Shown here one piece after another: positions 39,055 to 52,870 of a DNA stretch of 64,000 nt. Source of the DNA: Pyrocephalus nanus (Eukaryota; Chordata; Aves; Passeriformes; Tyrannidae); the NCBI GenBank assembly GCA_038380795.1, contig CM076259.1:28688977-28752976 (forward strand), in the 5' to 3' direction. The position numbers and the translations under genes were made by a program. The notes under the pieces are model-generated. The model was not told where the DNA came from and ran no database searches. It saw only the letters and a list, made by a program, of their open reading frames with translations. Within the stretch, counting starts at the first letter, position 1; every line of letters begins with the position of its first letter.

Positions 39055-41074
39055 CTGTATTTCAGCAGTAAAAGATGCTTTTTGCAATGTAGTGCATCAC
39101 TGTTGTTTTAAAGCACTTTTCTTTCATTTTTTTAAATGAGGATGAACAACTTTCCTCACAAAATCACTAGGATGCTGTCATTTTCAGGGAATCAGTTCAG
39201 CTACTCTTTCAGTAATGGACTGGGAAAAAAACCTCTGCAAGTTCCCTTTCTAGTAACACTTCTGTGATTCTAGAACTTAAAGGTAAAGAATTCTACCAGA
39301 TTTTTTCTCAGGCCCCTTTATTTACATAGAGATGTTCAAATGATGTTTTCATCCTCTCCTTTGCCACTAATCACTGAAAGAAGAAAGACTCTTGCTTCAT
39401 TTGCCTGAATTATACTTTGACAGCACTTCAAATCATCTACTTCTCTTGCCCACTGCAGGAATCTTTAATAAGTTTAATATTAAAAGAATAACAAAGAAGA
39501 AAAAAAATCCCACACCTTGTTTGAAACAAGAAAAAGATCATTAAAAAAATAATCCCAAGGGTCTTAATAGAGAATGTGCCATTTTTGCCTAACAGACAAC
39601 TCTAGTCAAGAAGCTGAAAAAAAACCCCAAACCTTGATCAGGACAGCTCATTAACCAATTTGAGAGGCATTTAAGCAGTGTTGAACAGTGACTGCCCTTT
39701 CTGGCTCATCATTCAACTACTGAGAGTGAGGTGAAGGTCTCTCTTCAACAGTGGCCAGTGGCCACCTTGCCTTAGTACTTAAACTGCCCATTCACTTCAA
39801 CATTGCAAGATTAAGTCCTCGCTGATACTGTTAATGGCACAGTTCTGGGATGGCAATCAGACCTCAGGGACACTCAGTCCTGGAAAACTGGTTTGTGCTT
39901 TTCTTCCTTTCTAAAACATACCACATATTTCTCCATCACAAAAAGAAATGAGAGTACCTACTGCAGTGTGGCTGAAGTGTCTTTAAAATCAAAGTGATCA
40001 AAAAGCAAATTCAGGTTTCCAAGGCCATTATAGGTGTAACCTACCACAAAGGTTTTAAAAGCACCAAAAGTTCAGCACACATAGGATCTGTTATGTCAGC
40101 ATTTGTAAAACTGGTACGCAAAAACTTGCAGGCCAGGTGTAATTGGCTCTTAGGTTTTGCTCAGCAATCCAGCAAGTCTGGGTACCTACCACAGAGTCTG
40201 AGCCTAATTTTCTCCAGGCTTGAACAAGAAGGCCTCCTGTGGACTCCAGGGTTGAACCAAAGCCACTGGTTTTCAAAGCTTTACATTAAAATACTAATGA
40301 CAAAATGACTGCTGACAACTGAAACAGACACATGTTTAAAGCGTTTAATTTCCCTCCCACTGACAGGAAACGAGGAGCATGAGCTGAGGACGGAGCATGA
40401 GAAAGAAACTGAAATACAGTATTTACACCAAAAACTTTCCCTGATGAGTAGTACAGCCCTGGAGAAAAGAGAAAGCAGGTCCCCTCTGCCTTGACTCTGA
40501 TCTAAGGCAAAAGTATTAAAACTCCTCTCAGGGATTTTCCTGTCACTTGAAACACAAAGAAACGTCCAAAAAAAAGTTAAATACTGAGCATGGCTCTAAA
40601 AGGCATAGTGGGCAATTCAAACTTGCAGTGCTTGTAAGGATTAAGGAAGTAGTCTCTAATGTTAGGAGGGCCACTCTGTATTCCCAAGGTTCTCTACAGA
40701 ACAGTACAGTATGACTCCATTCTCACATGCATTTCTTATTCCCAGCACAAACTGGCCCTTGACAGATGTTATTGAAGATTCAGGCTTAGCTTGGTTTTTG
40801 CAGAGGTTGTTCTGGGGATCTTCCTATGTGCAAAATTACGAAGTTTAGAGCCTTTTTACACCAGCTTAGACTTTTAATAGGGGTTGAAACAGTCCAGAAT
40901 ATAAACAATAGTATTACCCAAGGCGGCATGCTTTTACTACAGAGCTAATTTGAAGAAGCTTCTCAGAGATAATTTCTTACAGGATTTTAAATTTAATATT
41001 AACTGATAATTTAACAAATACAGATTTGATTATACATAACCAAGAGAAACTTCATTCACTTAGAAGGTAATTTT

Positions 41075-41815
41075 ACAAAGGTGGCCCAACGTATAAAAGG
41101 AAGAATAAATGCCTTCTTTAAGAAGATAAGAAAGTACAGGCTGGGAGCTGACCTGCTGGAAAGCAGCTCTGCAGAGAAGGACCTGAGGGTTCTGGTGGAC
41201 AAGTTGTCCATGAGCCAGCAGTGCCCTTGTGGCCAAGAGGGCCAATGGCACCTTAGAGTGCTTTAGGAAGAGCTTTGCCAGCAAGTTGAGGGAGATGATC
41301 CTGTCCCTCTACTCAGCACTAGTGAGGCCACAGCTGGAGTGCTGTGTCCAGTTCTGGGCTGCTCAGTTAGGAGAGACATGGAGCTCCTGGAGCAGGTCCA
41401 GTGGAGGGCAACAAAGATGACTGAGGGCCTGGAGCATCTCTCTTAAGAGGAAATGCTGAGGGAGTTGGGCCTGTTCAGTCTCAAGAAGAGGAAACTGAAA
41501 GGGGAACCTCATCAAAACATGTAAGTATCTGAAGGGAGCATGCCAACAGGATGGACCAGATGCTGAGCAATAGGACAAAAGGCCATGGGCAGAAACTGAT
41601 GCACAGGAGGTTCCACCTGAATATGAGGAAAAACTTTACTTTGCAAGTGACCTAGCACTGGAACAGATTGCCCAGAAAGGATCTGGAATCTCCTTCCTAG
41701 AGACATTCAAAAGCCACCTGAATAATGTGCTCTAAGGGACCCTGCTTGAGCAGGATTTGGACTACATAACCTCCAGTAGTCCTTTCCAAACCTAACCATT
41801 CTGGGATTATGTGAT
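41075..41815 (+). mobile_element. CR1 LINE 3' region (sense)
   Basis: The plus strand contains successive CR1 hallmarks: gagaaggacctgagggttct, gtgaggccacagctggagtg, tgctgtgtccagttctgggc and gggcctgttcagtctcaaga. It ends at about 41797-41815 with CATTCTGGGATTATGTGAT, a tail-like repeat. Frames are broken throughout. It lies between the two genes. Confidence 0.9.
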
Positions 41816-41817
41816 TT

Positions 41818-41970
41818 CCAAGAACAGAGACTCCTCAGCCTCTCTTGGCAGCTATTCCAATGCTGGGCTAATCTCACATAAGCACTTTATGTTCAGCTGG
41901 AATTTCTTGTGTTTTAACTGGGGACTGTTGGTTCTTGTTATTTTCCTATTTGCCCCTGAGAAGAGTTTCA
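41818..41970 (-). mobile_element. CR1 LINE fragment (antisense), abutting the sense copy
   Basis: The plus strand shows gactcctcagcctctcttgg, then atgttcagctggaatttctt and ctgagaagag, which is reverse complement CR1 3' sequence. It follows the sense CR1 copy almost without a gap, forming a tail-to-tail pair. Confidence 0.7.
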
Positions 41971-44504
41971 CTCTGTTTTCACTGTAATCTACATTAGATA
42001 CTGGAAGATACAATTAGTTCCCACCTTAGTTCCCTCATGGTACCTCCTCTCCTCCCTATACAACCCATGATTGCACCGTGGCCTTTTATATGAATTACAC
42101 CTCATATCCACCTGTAATCGCTCCTCCCTTTTTTTTGTCCTTCTAACAGAGTCAAAGTATATATTGCTTCTGTTACACAAGTTTTAACAAATGTACCTAA
42201 GGGTTTTGCAAAGAATATAATCCCAAGGAGAACTTCAGGTTCTCTTACTGCATTGTGTTGGTGGCACTGAGGACATATTTTACGAGTAATTTTCAGGGTG
42301 GCATATAAGGTCTAAGTTTATGCCAGTGTGTGCACTTGCCTAGTTTGAATATACAACAAAGCCACGTGATTTCTTTTTCAATAGGCACTCAGCATTCACA
42401 GATTACTTCCAACTGGAAAAGTGGGAGGGTTCTAGTCTTTTTTGAAACATTTATTTTCAACATTTCTCAGAGATGTTAATCCCCAAAGTACACAGGCACG
42501 TGGGTGGAAGACAAATCCTTTAGATCTAAACTTCCTAAAAATTAAATGTGAATTTACAGCACCTACAAATCTTCTTGAAGAGCAACTAAAGGAATAAACC
42601 TGGTGTTTCAGATCTGAGAAAACAATATATGTAAAGGCGATGTGAATCATGAGCTAGAGATTTCCCAGAAAAATTATATTTCTGCACAGTATGGTGACTG
42701 AGGTGAGCCAGGGCAGTAGTACGCCTACAGGGAACAAGAGTGTTCCCTGAAAATAGCTGCTGCTTCTGGGGATAGACACAAAAATGGTAAAAGACGTGCT
42801 CTACACAGCTGAGATGGAGAAAGACGCAGACCACTGCTCACAGACGGCTGCTAAAGCAGAGCACCCATCCTTTAGACAAAAAATTATTCCAGGGCACAAA
42901 TATGGCTGCAGGGAAAGAAAAAGGTTTTTATTATCTCAAAATTCTTGCAATCAACATTGTTCTCTTTGCCTGTCTTTCCAGTCTCTGCAGGTACCAATAC
43001 AATTTCCCTGAATTTTCCCTTTTCTTAGTATGTTTGATATTTTTCTCATTTTTCAGTGGAAACAAACATTGGAGATAAGTGATGATGCAAACAACATAAA
43101 TATAGCATTTTTTGAGAAAGCTTGGAGAGAGCTATAGTGTGACTGTGAAACAGAAAGAAACCATGTTAGCTTTGAGATGACAACTGCAACACAAAATCAG
43201 TCTTACTTCTCACAGAGCACACAGGGCTACTATCCAGGTATCCTCTGAATCATCAAATGTGGTCTTTTAGAGTCACATCAGCAAAATCAAGCCTAAGCTG
43301 ACCTCTAAATCTTCATGTGGAAAACAGAACATCCTCTTTTGCAGATTGACTCTGTGGTTTTGTGCCTAGCCACTTTCCATTTGCTCACATGAACCATCAG
43401 CATTTCCAGTACAACACAGCCCTAGAATCAGAAAGGGACTCCTGTATTAAGGTCACAACAGCATTTAATCACAAATCATACAAGCCCTGCCATTTTGATG
43501 CAGGAATATGAAATGGCAGCCCCAAAAGGCATATGTAACTCATTAACAGTAACTTGCAATGCTGATCAGTTAGCAGAAGTACTTTATCATCATAGTGGCA
43601 TATTTTCACATTTATTGGCATGACAAATCAGTGTCATTAGCTAATGAGATCTGATTGAAGTAAAAATAATTGCTATTAGCACCACCAACAGAGTATCTCA
43701 GAGAAAAAAAGCTCATTATTTTACTTGCCTTCTATGGGATGAGTGTAGGTAGGCAAGCAACATAAGTGCTCTGTCAAGCTGAAGCAGGAGCATGTGATGG
43801 ATAGAATTTGTATGTCAAATAGACAACAAAACACATGATGAAAACAAATTCTGAGCCATGAATTGAGGGTATGGAAGCAGCAGAATTCAAAAGGTCAAGG
43901 TATGCTTTACCAGTAAAGATGTGGAGGTAACTAAGAAAATAATCAGAAAATACTCAGAAGACCAGGTAAATTGGTCTGACTCGTCCCACTAACAAATGTC
44001 GCAGAGACATTAAAACATTAAATCTTCTGTGAGAAAATTCCATTTGAATTCTATTGCTAAGTGATACCATTAAGTAGGAATTCTGTTAAGCAGCAGGATG
44101 TCTGATCTCAATCTGAGCAAATGCCTGGACTATTCCAACCTAATGTTCATGGGTCCAAATACAAAATTCACTTCTGCTTGCCAGAACATTTGACACTGTG
44201 TTATGTTCTTCCCATCCTTGTTCTTTCACCAGTACTGGCACAATATGCTGTTTCTTTTCCTTCATCTTGAGATGTTTCTAGCTTGTACTTTAGGGATATA
44301 CAAGATTCCAATTCTGGAACCTGTTTATAAATCAAAACCAGACCTAAATCAAACTTTTCAACTAAGCTGTCCTCATCTCTTATTTGCCTGTTTGTCATGT
44401 GTTCTTTTTATTATGGTCCACTCATGCAAATGCCTGTGGTAGTGAGGATAAATCCAGTCAGCCTGGAGATCCTGCCGGTCCCATGGAACTTGGAGCATTT
44501 ATAA

Positions 44505-44890
44505 GAATTCAGAATTTTAGAAGTCAGAAAGTACCACTGTGATTTATCAATCTCCTGAAAACATCCAACCCACTGCTGAAGCAGGACAAGCTGGAACAGG
44601 TTGTCCAGGACCATTTACAGTTGGGGTTTGAGTATCTCCAAGGATGGACAACTCCACAACCTCTCTGAGAAAACTATTCTGGTGTTTGACAACCAACACA
44701 TTAAAAAAAAAAATTAATTCCTGTGTTCAGATGGAATTTCTTGTGTTTCAATTTGTGCCTGTAGCCTCTTCTCCTGTCACTGGGCATTCTTTAGAAGAGT
44801 CTGTCTCCCTACTCTTCATTCCCCATATCCATCAAATATTTACACACACTGCTAAGCTCCCTCTCTTCTTTAGACTCTCTTGGCCCAATC
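44505..44890 (-). mobile_element. CR1 LINE 3' fragment (minus orientation)
   Basis: The plus strand runs from a tail-like start near 44505 through gaacaggttgtccaggacca, tccaaggatggacaactcca, caacctctctgagaaaac, tcagatggaatttcttgtgt and tctcctgtcactgggcattc. This is a clear reverse complement of CR1 with moderate divergence. Confidence 0.88.
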
Positions 44891-45177
44891 ATATAACATG
44901 GCTGTAGCAATGTGGGTTAAAACTACAGCTTGGAGGAATGTATTCTGTAAAGTACTGAGTTCTGAAGGCTAGTTAGAGTAGTCTGTTCAATCTTAATTGC
45001 TAGGAGACTATAGCAAAAACTGGTTAGGCAATCTCAAAATGGATGAGTGCAACGATATTTCTTAAGAACAAGTTACTGATGATAATTCTGTATACCATAG
45101 CAGTAAAATGGGCACAGTAATTGCATGGAATTTTGATGTCCTGATTTTTAATTTGGGCTAGTAGGGCTTGTTATTTG

Positions 45178-45208
45178 AAAAAAAAAAACAAACAAACACA
45201 CACACACA
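45178..45208. repeat. A-run grading into CA repeat
   Basis: A run of A, then CAAA units, then about six CA units, in the intergenic region. Confidence 0.85.
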
Positions 45209-47329
45209 GGTGGTTCTCTATGAAGAATAAAATTAAGCTGTGGAACTCCTTGCAAAGGATACTGTAGAGCTGATGGATTTATATGAGTTCAAAATAAGAT
45301 TCAACATGTTCCAGTCTCAGAGGAGAAGCCAATGGAGGGTATTTTAATACATAAAACCCACTTCATCCTCAGGAAGAGCCTGCAAAGTAGGCTGTGGAAA
45401 TCAGAAGAATACAGAAGAAAATATCATAAATTGCAGCCATATTGATATTTCTTTTAGGCATCTGGTTTTGGCCACCTGCTGTTTGATCCAGTATGGAAAC
45501 TGGAGAAAGAGCAGATGACTTATAGTCTCTAGGTATTGCAATTACATATTAAAGGCTCTTTAGTCTTCCGTAAGAGAATATCAGCCAGAAGCTGAGGCCA
45601 CTCATTTCAAAGAGATAATAACAGCATTTTTACAGTGAAGAAGACTATCAACTTTCTGAGCAGTTTGTCCCAATAGTTAAGGTTGTCAGTTCTTAATGTC
45701 TTCAAATCAAGACAAATGAAAAGAGATACATTAGATACAGATAAAAGAGATACATCAAAGTTCACCAAACACAATGTTTTAGATTTCATTTGGAGTAATT
45801 GGGTGCAATGGAATGCCTGGTAATACACAAATCAAAATGGGCCTTTTTTCCTTTTAAAACTCTACAACTCCATAAATCATACCTTAGCAAAAAAAGTTCA
45901 TTGAGTGTTTACACAGGGGAGAGGTGTAAAACTACCAAATGTAATTCACTGCCAAGGACTTCTTGCCTTCTGAACCACTAATGGAAAGCAAAAGCAAATG
46001 GGAAAAGTACTTTTAAATAAAGCTAACATTTTAATCTGAAATACTTTTCTTTAACTGCCTAATTGTGGGATTTACAAACTTTTATAAGAAAACTGAGCAG
46101 ACAAATGGTTTTCCACATGATAGAAGATAAAATCATCCTTTGATTTCTTGTTGAAGAAGGCAGTATTTTTCTCTGTAGAAAGTAGAAACCGCTTATCTGA
46201 GTTTAGTAATTCCTTGCACAGTCTCCCCTGAGGCTTCTAATGATACCAATGATTTCAGTGTAAAAGGTGACTTTACCGGGTGGTTACAAATAAAAATGCC
46301 TATAGCATACCTGTAGAAAGTTTTACTCCTATCATTCGTCCTTCTCTGCTGACAGACATGTCATTTAATGCAAATCAGTTTCTCTGTTAAAATAATACCT
46401 AAAGAAGCGCTGTCACTGAGAAGCTGCATTAGTGATTTATGCCTCATTTCAAAAGGATGAGCAATGGCCTTATTACAGCTCCATAATATAAATTCATACA
46501 ATACAGGGGTTGCTATGACAACTGATGAGCCTTAATAGCTAGATTCAAAGGACCTTGTTCAAAACTGTCAAGTAGTGCAGTTCAATGTAGCTCAGTCATT
46601 TGCACCTGTAAGAACTGGGAGAAGGCCATGCAGGAACAGAACAGGGCAGAACAGTTCACTCACAGTCACAGCTTTCAAGCTGAGTGCCTTACCTCTGAGC
46701 TGTGCAGTGGTAGTCTGGAGGCTTTTCAGCCCCTAGCAGAAGTATGCAAACTGGTGTTTGGCTGCAGCAATACTGACCGGCCCACGAAACCACCTGAGCA
46801 GCATGGTGAATTAGTTCACATCCAGTTCCATTTATCCATATTTAAAAGACGATATTACAAAGAGATAAGACAATTAAACACCTTGCTGATACTGAAAATG
46901 GGCTGCCCACCCCTATAGATTTCTTCTCTCAAAACTCTGATCCTAGCTGTGTTTTCCGCCCATATCCTCCCACTAACTCTGAAATTTGCCAGATTTTGCT
47001 GGGCTAGTTCAGCTTCACTAATGCAGTAGAGAACTCTGTTTTCTTCCCCCCCTCTCCCCTTGAGATTCGGACAAGGGAGTAACTTAAAATCGTTTACTGC
47101 AGAGTTCTAATGCCTTGGAAAATGTAAAATGGAGGAGTAATGACTAGCAAGGATGGTCACAAACCTATCCTGTACTCTATCCCCTGAAAACGGCACCTGA
47201 GCTTTAACAGCAGCTATACAGACACAGTAGTATACACATGCATGATTCATATACTTGATTTGCTCTGCAAAGGCTAAAGATGGCACAAGATAAAACACAA
47301 GGCACAACACAGTATATCATACAGGTATG

Positions 47330-47490
47330 ATAGTTCTGGCTGCTGCTGTTCCTTTGTGCAAGTCCAGACAAAACCTGAGCTGAGTACATATTGCAAAGGT
47401 GCAGATACACACATAACACAGTAATGTCATCAGCCATACAGACAACACAGCAGGGTATTCACTGTTCATTACTCACATACACACAAACAG
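47330..47490 (-). repeat. Unidentified dispersed repeat, copy A (inverted relative to copy B)
   Basis: The reverse complement of this stretch aligns with 50460-50640. Shared segments include tgtgttgtctg, ggctgatgac, tgtgtgtatctgcacct and aaaggaacagca. The similarity looks like roughly three quarters identity by eye over about 150 bases. The family is not recognised. Confidence 0.65.
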
Positions 47491-49416
47491 CAACTTAAGT
47501 AACATGAGTACTTGAGTAAGACTCAGAGCCACGTAATATTCTACCTGAATGTCTCCGTTCCACAGGCTTCCCTACTCTCTTCCTGTTTTTAGTAAAAACC
47601 AGTAATTACCAGTGAGAAAGTTCCTCTGAATCTGGATTCTTCTAGGAATAGGAAGACTTGCAATGATTGTTGTGCCCCAAAGAAGCATGTTGCAGAAAAG
47701 GCACTGGAAGGAGACTGATAACTTCAGAAGCTAAACACCATTTTCCAGTGTAGCTGGATTTGTTTGAAACGCTTTCCTTCTTCAGTGTTTGAAAGGAAGG
47801 AAGCGATGCTTATCTGACTAATCAGATGTCCTTTAACTTCCAGTGCATTTGGAAGGAATCAATGTCACTACATACAGTATCTCAGATTAGTAATAGGAAG
47901 GAACACTTATACCTGCCCTGTAAATTTAACCTACAGATTTTTTTCCCTTGAGAAGCCTATTTTCATCATATAATAATCAGTTGTCTTTTACTAGTTTCAT
48001 ATTAAAAGAACTTTAGTTGTTTGATGTGTAAACAGGTCAAAGTGTCCATCTTTCTTTTTTTCAGGAGCGTATGAGAATGCTATTGCAATTCCTGTAATTT
48101 CAATAATCAAAAAGACACATTATTTCAACAGCTGTGGATGAATTCAGGAAGTTGCTACTGATTAGCTTTATGAGCATCTTTCTGCTTTCTAAAACAAGCT
48201 TCCACTTGTGCAGATGATGAAGTGGATTTATTCCAAAACAATCTCACATGGTGAGAAATTCTGCCAATATACGGATGTTGCAAACAAAAACGGTCTCAAG
48301 TTGGGAAATTTTACTTGAGTTAATTTACTATGAAGCAACACAAATATTTTATCGATGATTCAGGTTCTGGGGAAAAAAAAAAGAATGCAAACCATTAGAC
48401 AAAAATAATCACGTACATTTTTTCCTCTGCTCTGCTCCCAAATTTCAGTTTTCTTTATTTTCACAGTGAGGTACACTCTGTTAGAATTTACCCAATGAGC
48501 CAACAGGCAATGTGTGTAACACTTGGGCCAAATCAAGTAATATGGTTTCTGCCATTCAGTGCCCACGCTTCCAATTGTCCTGGGCATAGGGATTCCAGTT
48601 GTCCTGTTCTTCATTTGTCCCTGCTCCAGCATGGGGAGTGACCACTGACTGCAGTTCTTTCAGAGGCAAACTTTCTTCAGTGTGGTCTGTTCCTCACACA
48701 TTCCTTGTGTGTGGAGCAGTTCCCACCTTAAGCAGATTACTCCATAAATATGTCATGGGAGGAGGTGCTGTACACTTCTCTCAGTAAGCTTATAGTGTGC
48801 AATGATTTTTTTTCCACTGTTGCTTGGCTCACATCTGGACAAGCTGGAATCACTTTTGACTGGTGCACAGTAAGTCATGATCTCCCCGTTCCAAAGGGAG
48901 CACTGTATATTAATGCAAATACACTTTGTAGTGTGCATGATGATACCCAAAGATCTGTTAGTATTGGGTACTTGACCAGGCTGAGATTAATTCCTCCCAC
49001 TTTCTCCTACCAACTCATCATCTTCTCTAAGAGTTTATGTAGGTGCATGCTGCCTGTGAGCTGATTTACTGTACAGAGGGTGCCATCAGAAGAAACATTC
49101 CTGAGTCAAGGAGTTACATCAGTGAACCTGAGAAGATGAAGCCTGATGAGCGTAAGGAGCTACTTTTCAGCAGAATTTCTCATTCTCTATTGTTGGTACT
49201 TTTCATTCTAGTAATGGAAATTTTCAAGACCTTATACATCCCTAAAAAAATACACTACTGTCACTGATCTTACACCATCTATGAATTTTTTCATGGAAGA
49301 CTCCGTGACCCAGAGGCCACGATGCACAGTTGTATCATGATCTTGTCTTATCTTCATTCAAAATGCTTTTGCGAAGAGGTGGACGGGGAGACTGTAAGCA
49401 AGCTAAAGCTAATTCA

Positions 49417-49471
49417 AAAAGAGAGAAGAAGAGGGAGAGGGAGGAAAAGGGAAAAAGGAAAAGAAAGAAAG
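49417..49471. repeat. Purine-rich GA tract
   Basis: About 55 bases of only G and A, in GAGAAGAAGAGG-like units, in the intergenic region. Confidence 0.85.
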
Positions 49472-50459
49472 TTTAACTGCTAATAAGCCAGTATTAAATT
49501 TCTAAAGATCTGAGAAAAATACTGAGAGGAAGTATGATATCCCGGTGAAGAGTCAGGAGACAGCAATCAAGCAACAGAGATCAGATGGCATCAAGGATAA
49601 TGGAAAGCTGACAATTCCCACACCGGTCTGATGACCACCCGGACAGTAGAATCTGTCCAAAACCAGAGTCCTTTCACATGTTACTCATACCTGTATACTG
49701 TAAGCATTATTCAATCCATAAGTTCTGTTTATTCAGGTGTGCTAACAGGTGACTAGGCCCTAGCCTGAGGTTTAGCTAATCAAACAGACCATGAAAAACT
49801 CTGGGCATGACACAAGCAACTCTGAACACTGCAAATAACAGAGCGAGACGCTGGTGACAGTTACAGACAGCACTGTGAGCAATGGCTGGACTTCACAGGT
49901 AGAGAAGGGGGAGTTACGCAGTAACTTCACATGTAATTGGAATGGAACAGTAGGGACTCTTTTGGGAGTGGAAACTTGCAAGGCCAGCAGCACCTAAGTA
50001 ACTACATCAATAGCTTGTAAAGCTGAGGCAACTCAGGAAATAGTAGAAGAAATATATATATGGGTTCAGATGTAGAAAACCTGGGACTAACAGGGAAAAG
50101 GCAAATGGGGACAAGTTGTTTCTTTAAGATATGAAGGGCAAAGAAAGGGAGAGGTCAGGGTGGATGGTGGAAGCATGGGAAAAAAAAATCAAGAAAAGGT
50201 AGAGTAAAAGGGACTAGTTGTATGCAAGCAAGCTGCTTATCTGACTAAGCCCTATGTCCCATAGCTGGGACAATCGTTTTATTAAACCTTATTTCTACCA
50301 AATTTCTGCATGATTCTGGGGAGTGGGTGAGGGCAGAGTGAGAGGGAGAGAGCACTGAAAGTCACAGGTTTTGTGTACATCTATATTTTCATTAGCAAAC
50401 TTCAATCTTGATCTGTTGGAATAGAAGAGAAGGATTGGGCTATGTTCCTATCTATGGGA

Positions 50460-50640
50460 ATGATGTTTGTGTATATGTGGGTGACAAGCAGTGAAGACAT
50501 CAATCTCTGTGTTGTCTGTGTGGCTGATGACGTTAGTGTTGTGTGTGTATCTGCACCTCTGCAATACGTATTCTGCTTGGGTTTTGGCTTTGGTTTTGCA
50601 AAAAGGAACAGCATCAGCCACAGAGATGAGACAGAAGATA
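50460..50640 (+). repeat. Unidentified dispersed repeat, copy B
   Basis: The plus strand matches the reverse complement of copy A about 3 kb away. The open frame of 145 codons that overlaps it is therefore likely to be repeat-derived and not a gene. Sequence just upstream (ttttattaaaccttatttct at about 50277) might be the end of an old long terminal repeat, but this is a guess. Confidence 0.6.
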
Positions 50641-52864
50641 CTGCCTGGGTCTTAGACTGCACCAGATTTGTCTCTAGTAGAAGAAATCCCTGTCATCACA
50701 GGATTCAGCTGCTCCTTAGCATTGCTTGGCCTCAAGTTGTGTATACCCTGCTAGCAGGGTCTCAGTGCACACTAAAAGACCAAATTAAAATGATCCTGTG
50801 GAAGTCACATAAAGAAAATCCACCTCACGTGTCACTGTCCTTCAAAATTGATATGAACTTCAAGGGAATAAAAAATTAAGGATCTGAATTTTGGGGCTTG
50901 TGGGGCTAGAGTTATGAGTAGTAAAGCTGAAATTAAGCCTTCAAACTGTCTTCCTGAGGCTGACAGAGGTTGGAAGTAATACTGCTGTTCTGATGTTGAT
51001 GAGGTAAAAAACACCCTACTGCAGGGGAACAGATCATTCAAAGCCAATTAGCACAGCCGATATTTTAACTGATGACACTTCTTCCCTAATTGAAATTGGG
51101 ATAAAGAGTTGGTTTTGTTGACGTTTAAATTAAGGGGCTGCACTAGTTCAGCTTCAGCCAGGACTGAACACAGATGGTTCAATTCTGAGAAGATTTCCAT
51201 GATGGATAATATGCAACAGTCGATAACATGACTCATCTTTCCACAAGCAATAATGGTTTCAAGAAGCAATCCTGGGAAGTGAACAGAAAGCCTACTGATT
51301 TTCAGTAATGGATGTTTAATTTTGGTCCTTTTGTGTTTTGCAGCTTCTTAGGCCTCTCACTGAAACCAAGGTTTTTTTTTTTTATTTGGATGAGCAGATT
51401 CTCAAGAATCAACAAGGGTAAAACTCCTAAGCATCGGCTTATCCTGGGCTACTTGGTTCATCCATCATTACTGATAGAAATAAAATTAAAACCCTGCTAA
51501 TTTAACCTGATAGGGAAGGGCTCATGTTTGGATCCCAACTCATAGGAAAGGGTATTTGAGTGCTGGTATGGACATAGAAATTGCTGTGGGGGAAAGTCTG
51601 CAAACCTCTATTGTGTAGTTCTTGGACCTAGATACATACCTTCGATCAGACTGAAATCCCAAGAGCACAATAATTACTGACAAAGTTTTTATCCAAAAAT
51701 AAGTTACTTACTGAGCTAGTGCTTAACATTCATCTTTAGTTTCAAACTGATTCATTATTCAAATGAAAAATAATTTTTAAAAAACATTTAGAAAAGGAAT
51801 TAAAAACAATGTCTCTAACAGTCTCATATAATGAAATCTACAGTTTTGCTTGATATTTTAATGCAAGAAATTATGCCCATGAGTTCTAGTTTCCAAACAA
51901 CCTCACCACCATGGATAATTGTTCTTGAATGCTTACCACAATAGCTCGATGCAGTGAAGACATACACCAACAGGAATAATTGTTGATCATATGCTGGAAG
52001 GGTGACCCACTCCTAAATTTATTTTTTTCATATATATTCTACAAAGGTTTTCAAAATTAATTATGACATTTGCGTTTCTTATGATCTGATTTTCTAAAAC
52101 ATGGCCCTGCGGGTTTGATTTTTCAAACACTGTATCTCAGTGAGATCAGGCCCTGGGGGAATGCTGTGCGGCAGATGCTTTTGAAAAATCAGTCACATGT
52201 TTAAGTACACGAAGAGGAATTTTTTCTTAACATTGCTAAAGAGAGCAATATCTCACTGGATTTTGGTGAGATTTTTCACTCCTTAAATGCTGGCAAGTCT
52301 CTCTAAGTCTTCCTCAAAGTAAGCTCTGCCATTTCTGAAAATTCTACCTCCAACATCTGGCATGAAACTTTCTGTGACAGACTTTTGGACAGAAGGAGCT
52401 GTTCAGTCAGCCGAACATACTTAGTACTACCCACAACTACACCTATAGTAATTTTTAAAAAACTGTAACAAAGGTTAGCACAAAATCAGGATCTAAAGAG
52501 CTCTGAAATAAGCAGTATTCAGAAGACAGGTCATTAACACCAGTAAGATTTTACTTCACATTCCAAGTAGTTTTTCTTCCTATAAAATTATTTCTAATTA
52601 TTAAGAAAGTGGCAGCTTCCATAAGCCTGATAATAAAGCAAGATTCAGTGGTGTTAGGCATCAAACAGAGTTAAAAGACTGTTATTGCCCCAAATACATT
52701 GTCAATTAACTAAAGATAATATTTATAAAAGCGGAGATCAGAGCACACAAAGATTTTAAGTTTCACTTACAGCTACACTCAGAACACAGCAGAGTATTTG
52801 GAAGATAAAAGCAAATTTGACAGTGCTATGTAGTGTCGTATAAATGTATGACACACCCCAGCAT

Positions 52865-52870
52865 TTTATT
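52865..52870 (-). terminator. AATAAA overlapping the CRACR2A stop codon
   Basis: On the minus strand the last sense codon and stop (CAA TAA A) form AATAAA. It could in principle direct very early polyadenylation, though a hexamer overlapping the stop is more likely coincidental. Confidence 0.2.

Larger units (their letters stand above)
37540..39080 (+). other. PRMT8: PRMT8 3' untranslated region (end approximate)
   Basis: AT-rich sequence after the stop codon with no coding continuation. Two candidate polyadenylation signals lie near the expected end: AATAAA at 38879-38884 and ATTAAA at 39049-39054. A TA dinucleotide run lies near 37957-37971. The end at about 39.08 kb is an inference from these signals. 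Confidence 0.6.
39081..52865. other. Intergenic region between convergent PRMT8 and CRACR2A (may include the CRACR2A 3' UTR)
   Basis: No protein-coding gene was recognised in about 13.8 kb. It contains CR1 copies at about 41075-41815, 41818-41970 and 44505-44890, an unidentified inverted repeat pair (47330-47490 and 50460-50640) and purine-rich and CA simple repeats. The part nearest 52865 should hold the CRACR2A 3' UTR on the minus strand, but its end could not be placed. Open frames of up to 145 codons here show no recognisable protein family. Confidence 0.7.

Noticed and set aside
50220..50350. Possible solo long terminal repeat end near the ATTAAA at about 50280
   Set aside because: No matching left end, target-site duplication, primer-binding site or internal coding sequence could be identified.
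50442..50879. 145-codon open frame in the intergenic region
   Set aside because: Its first part coincides with a repeat that recurs in inverted orientation at 47330-47490, and no protein family was recognised.
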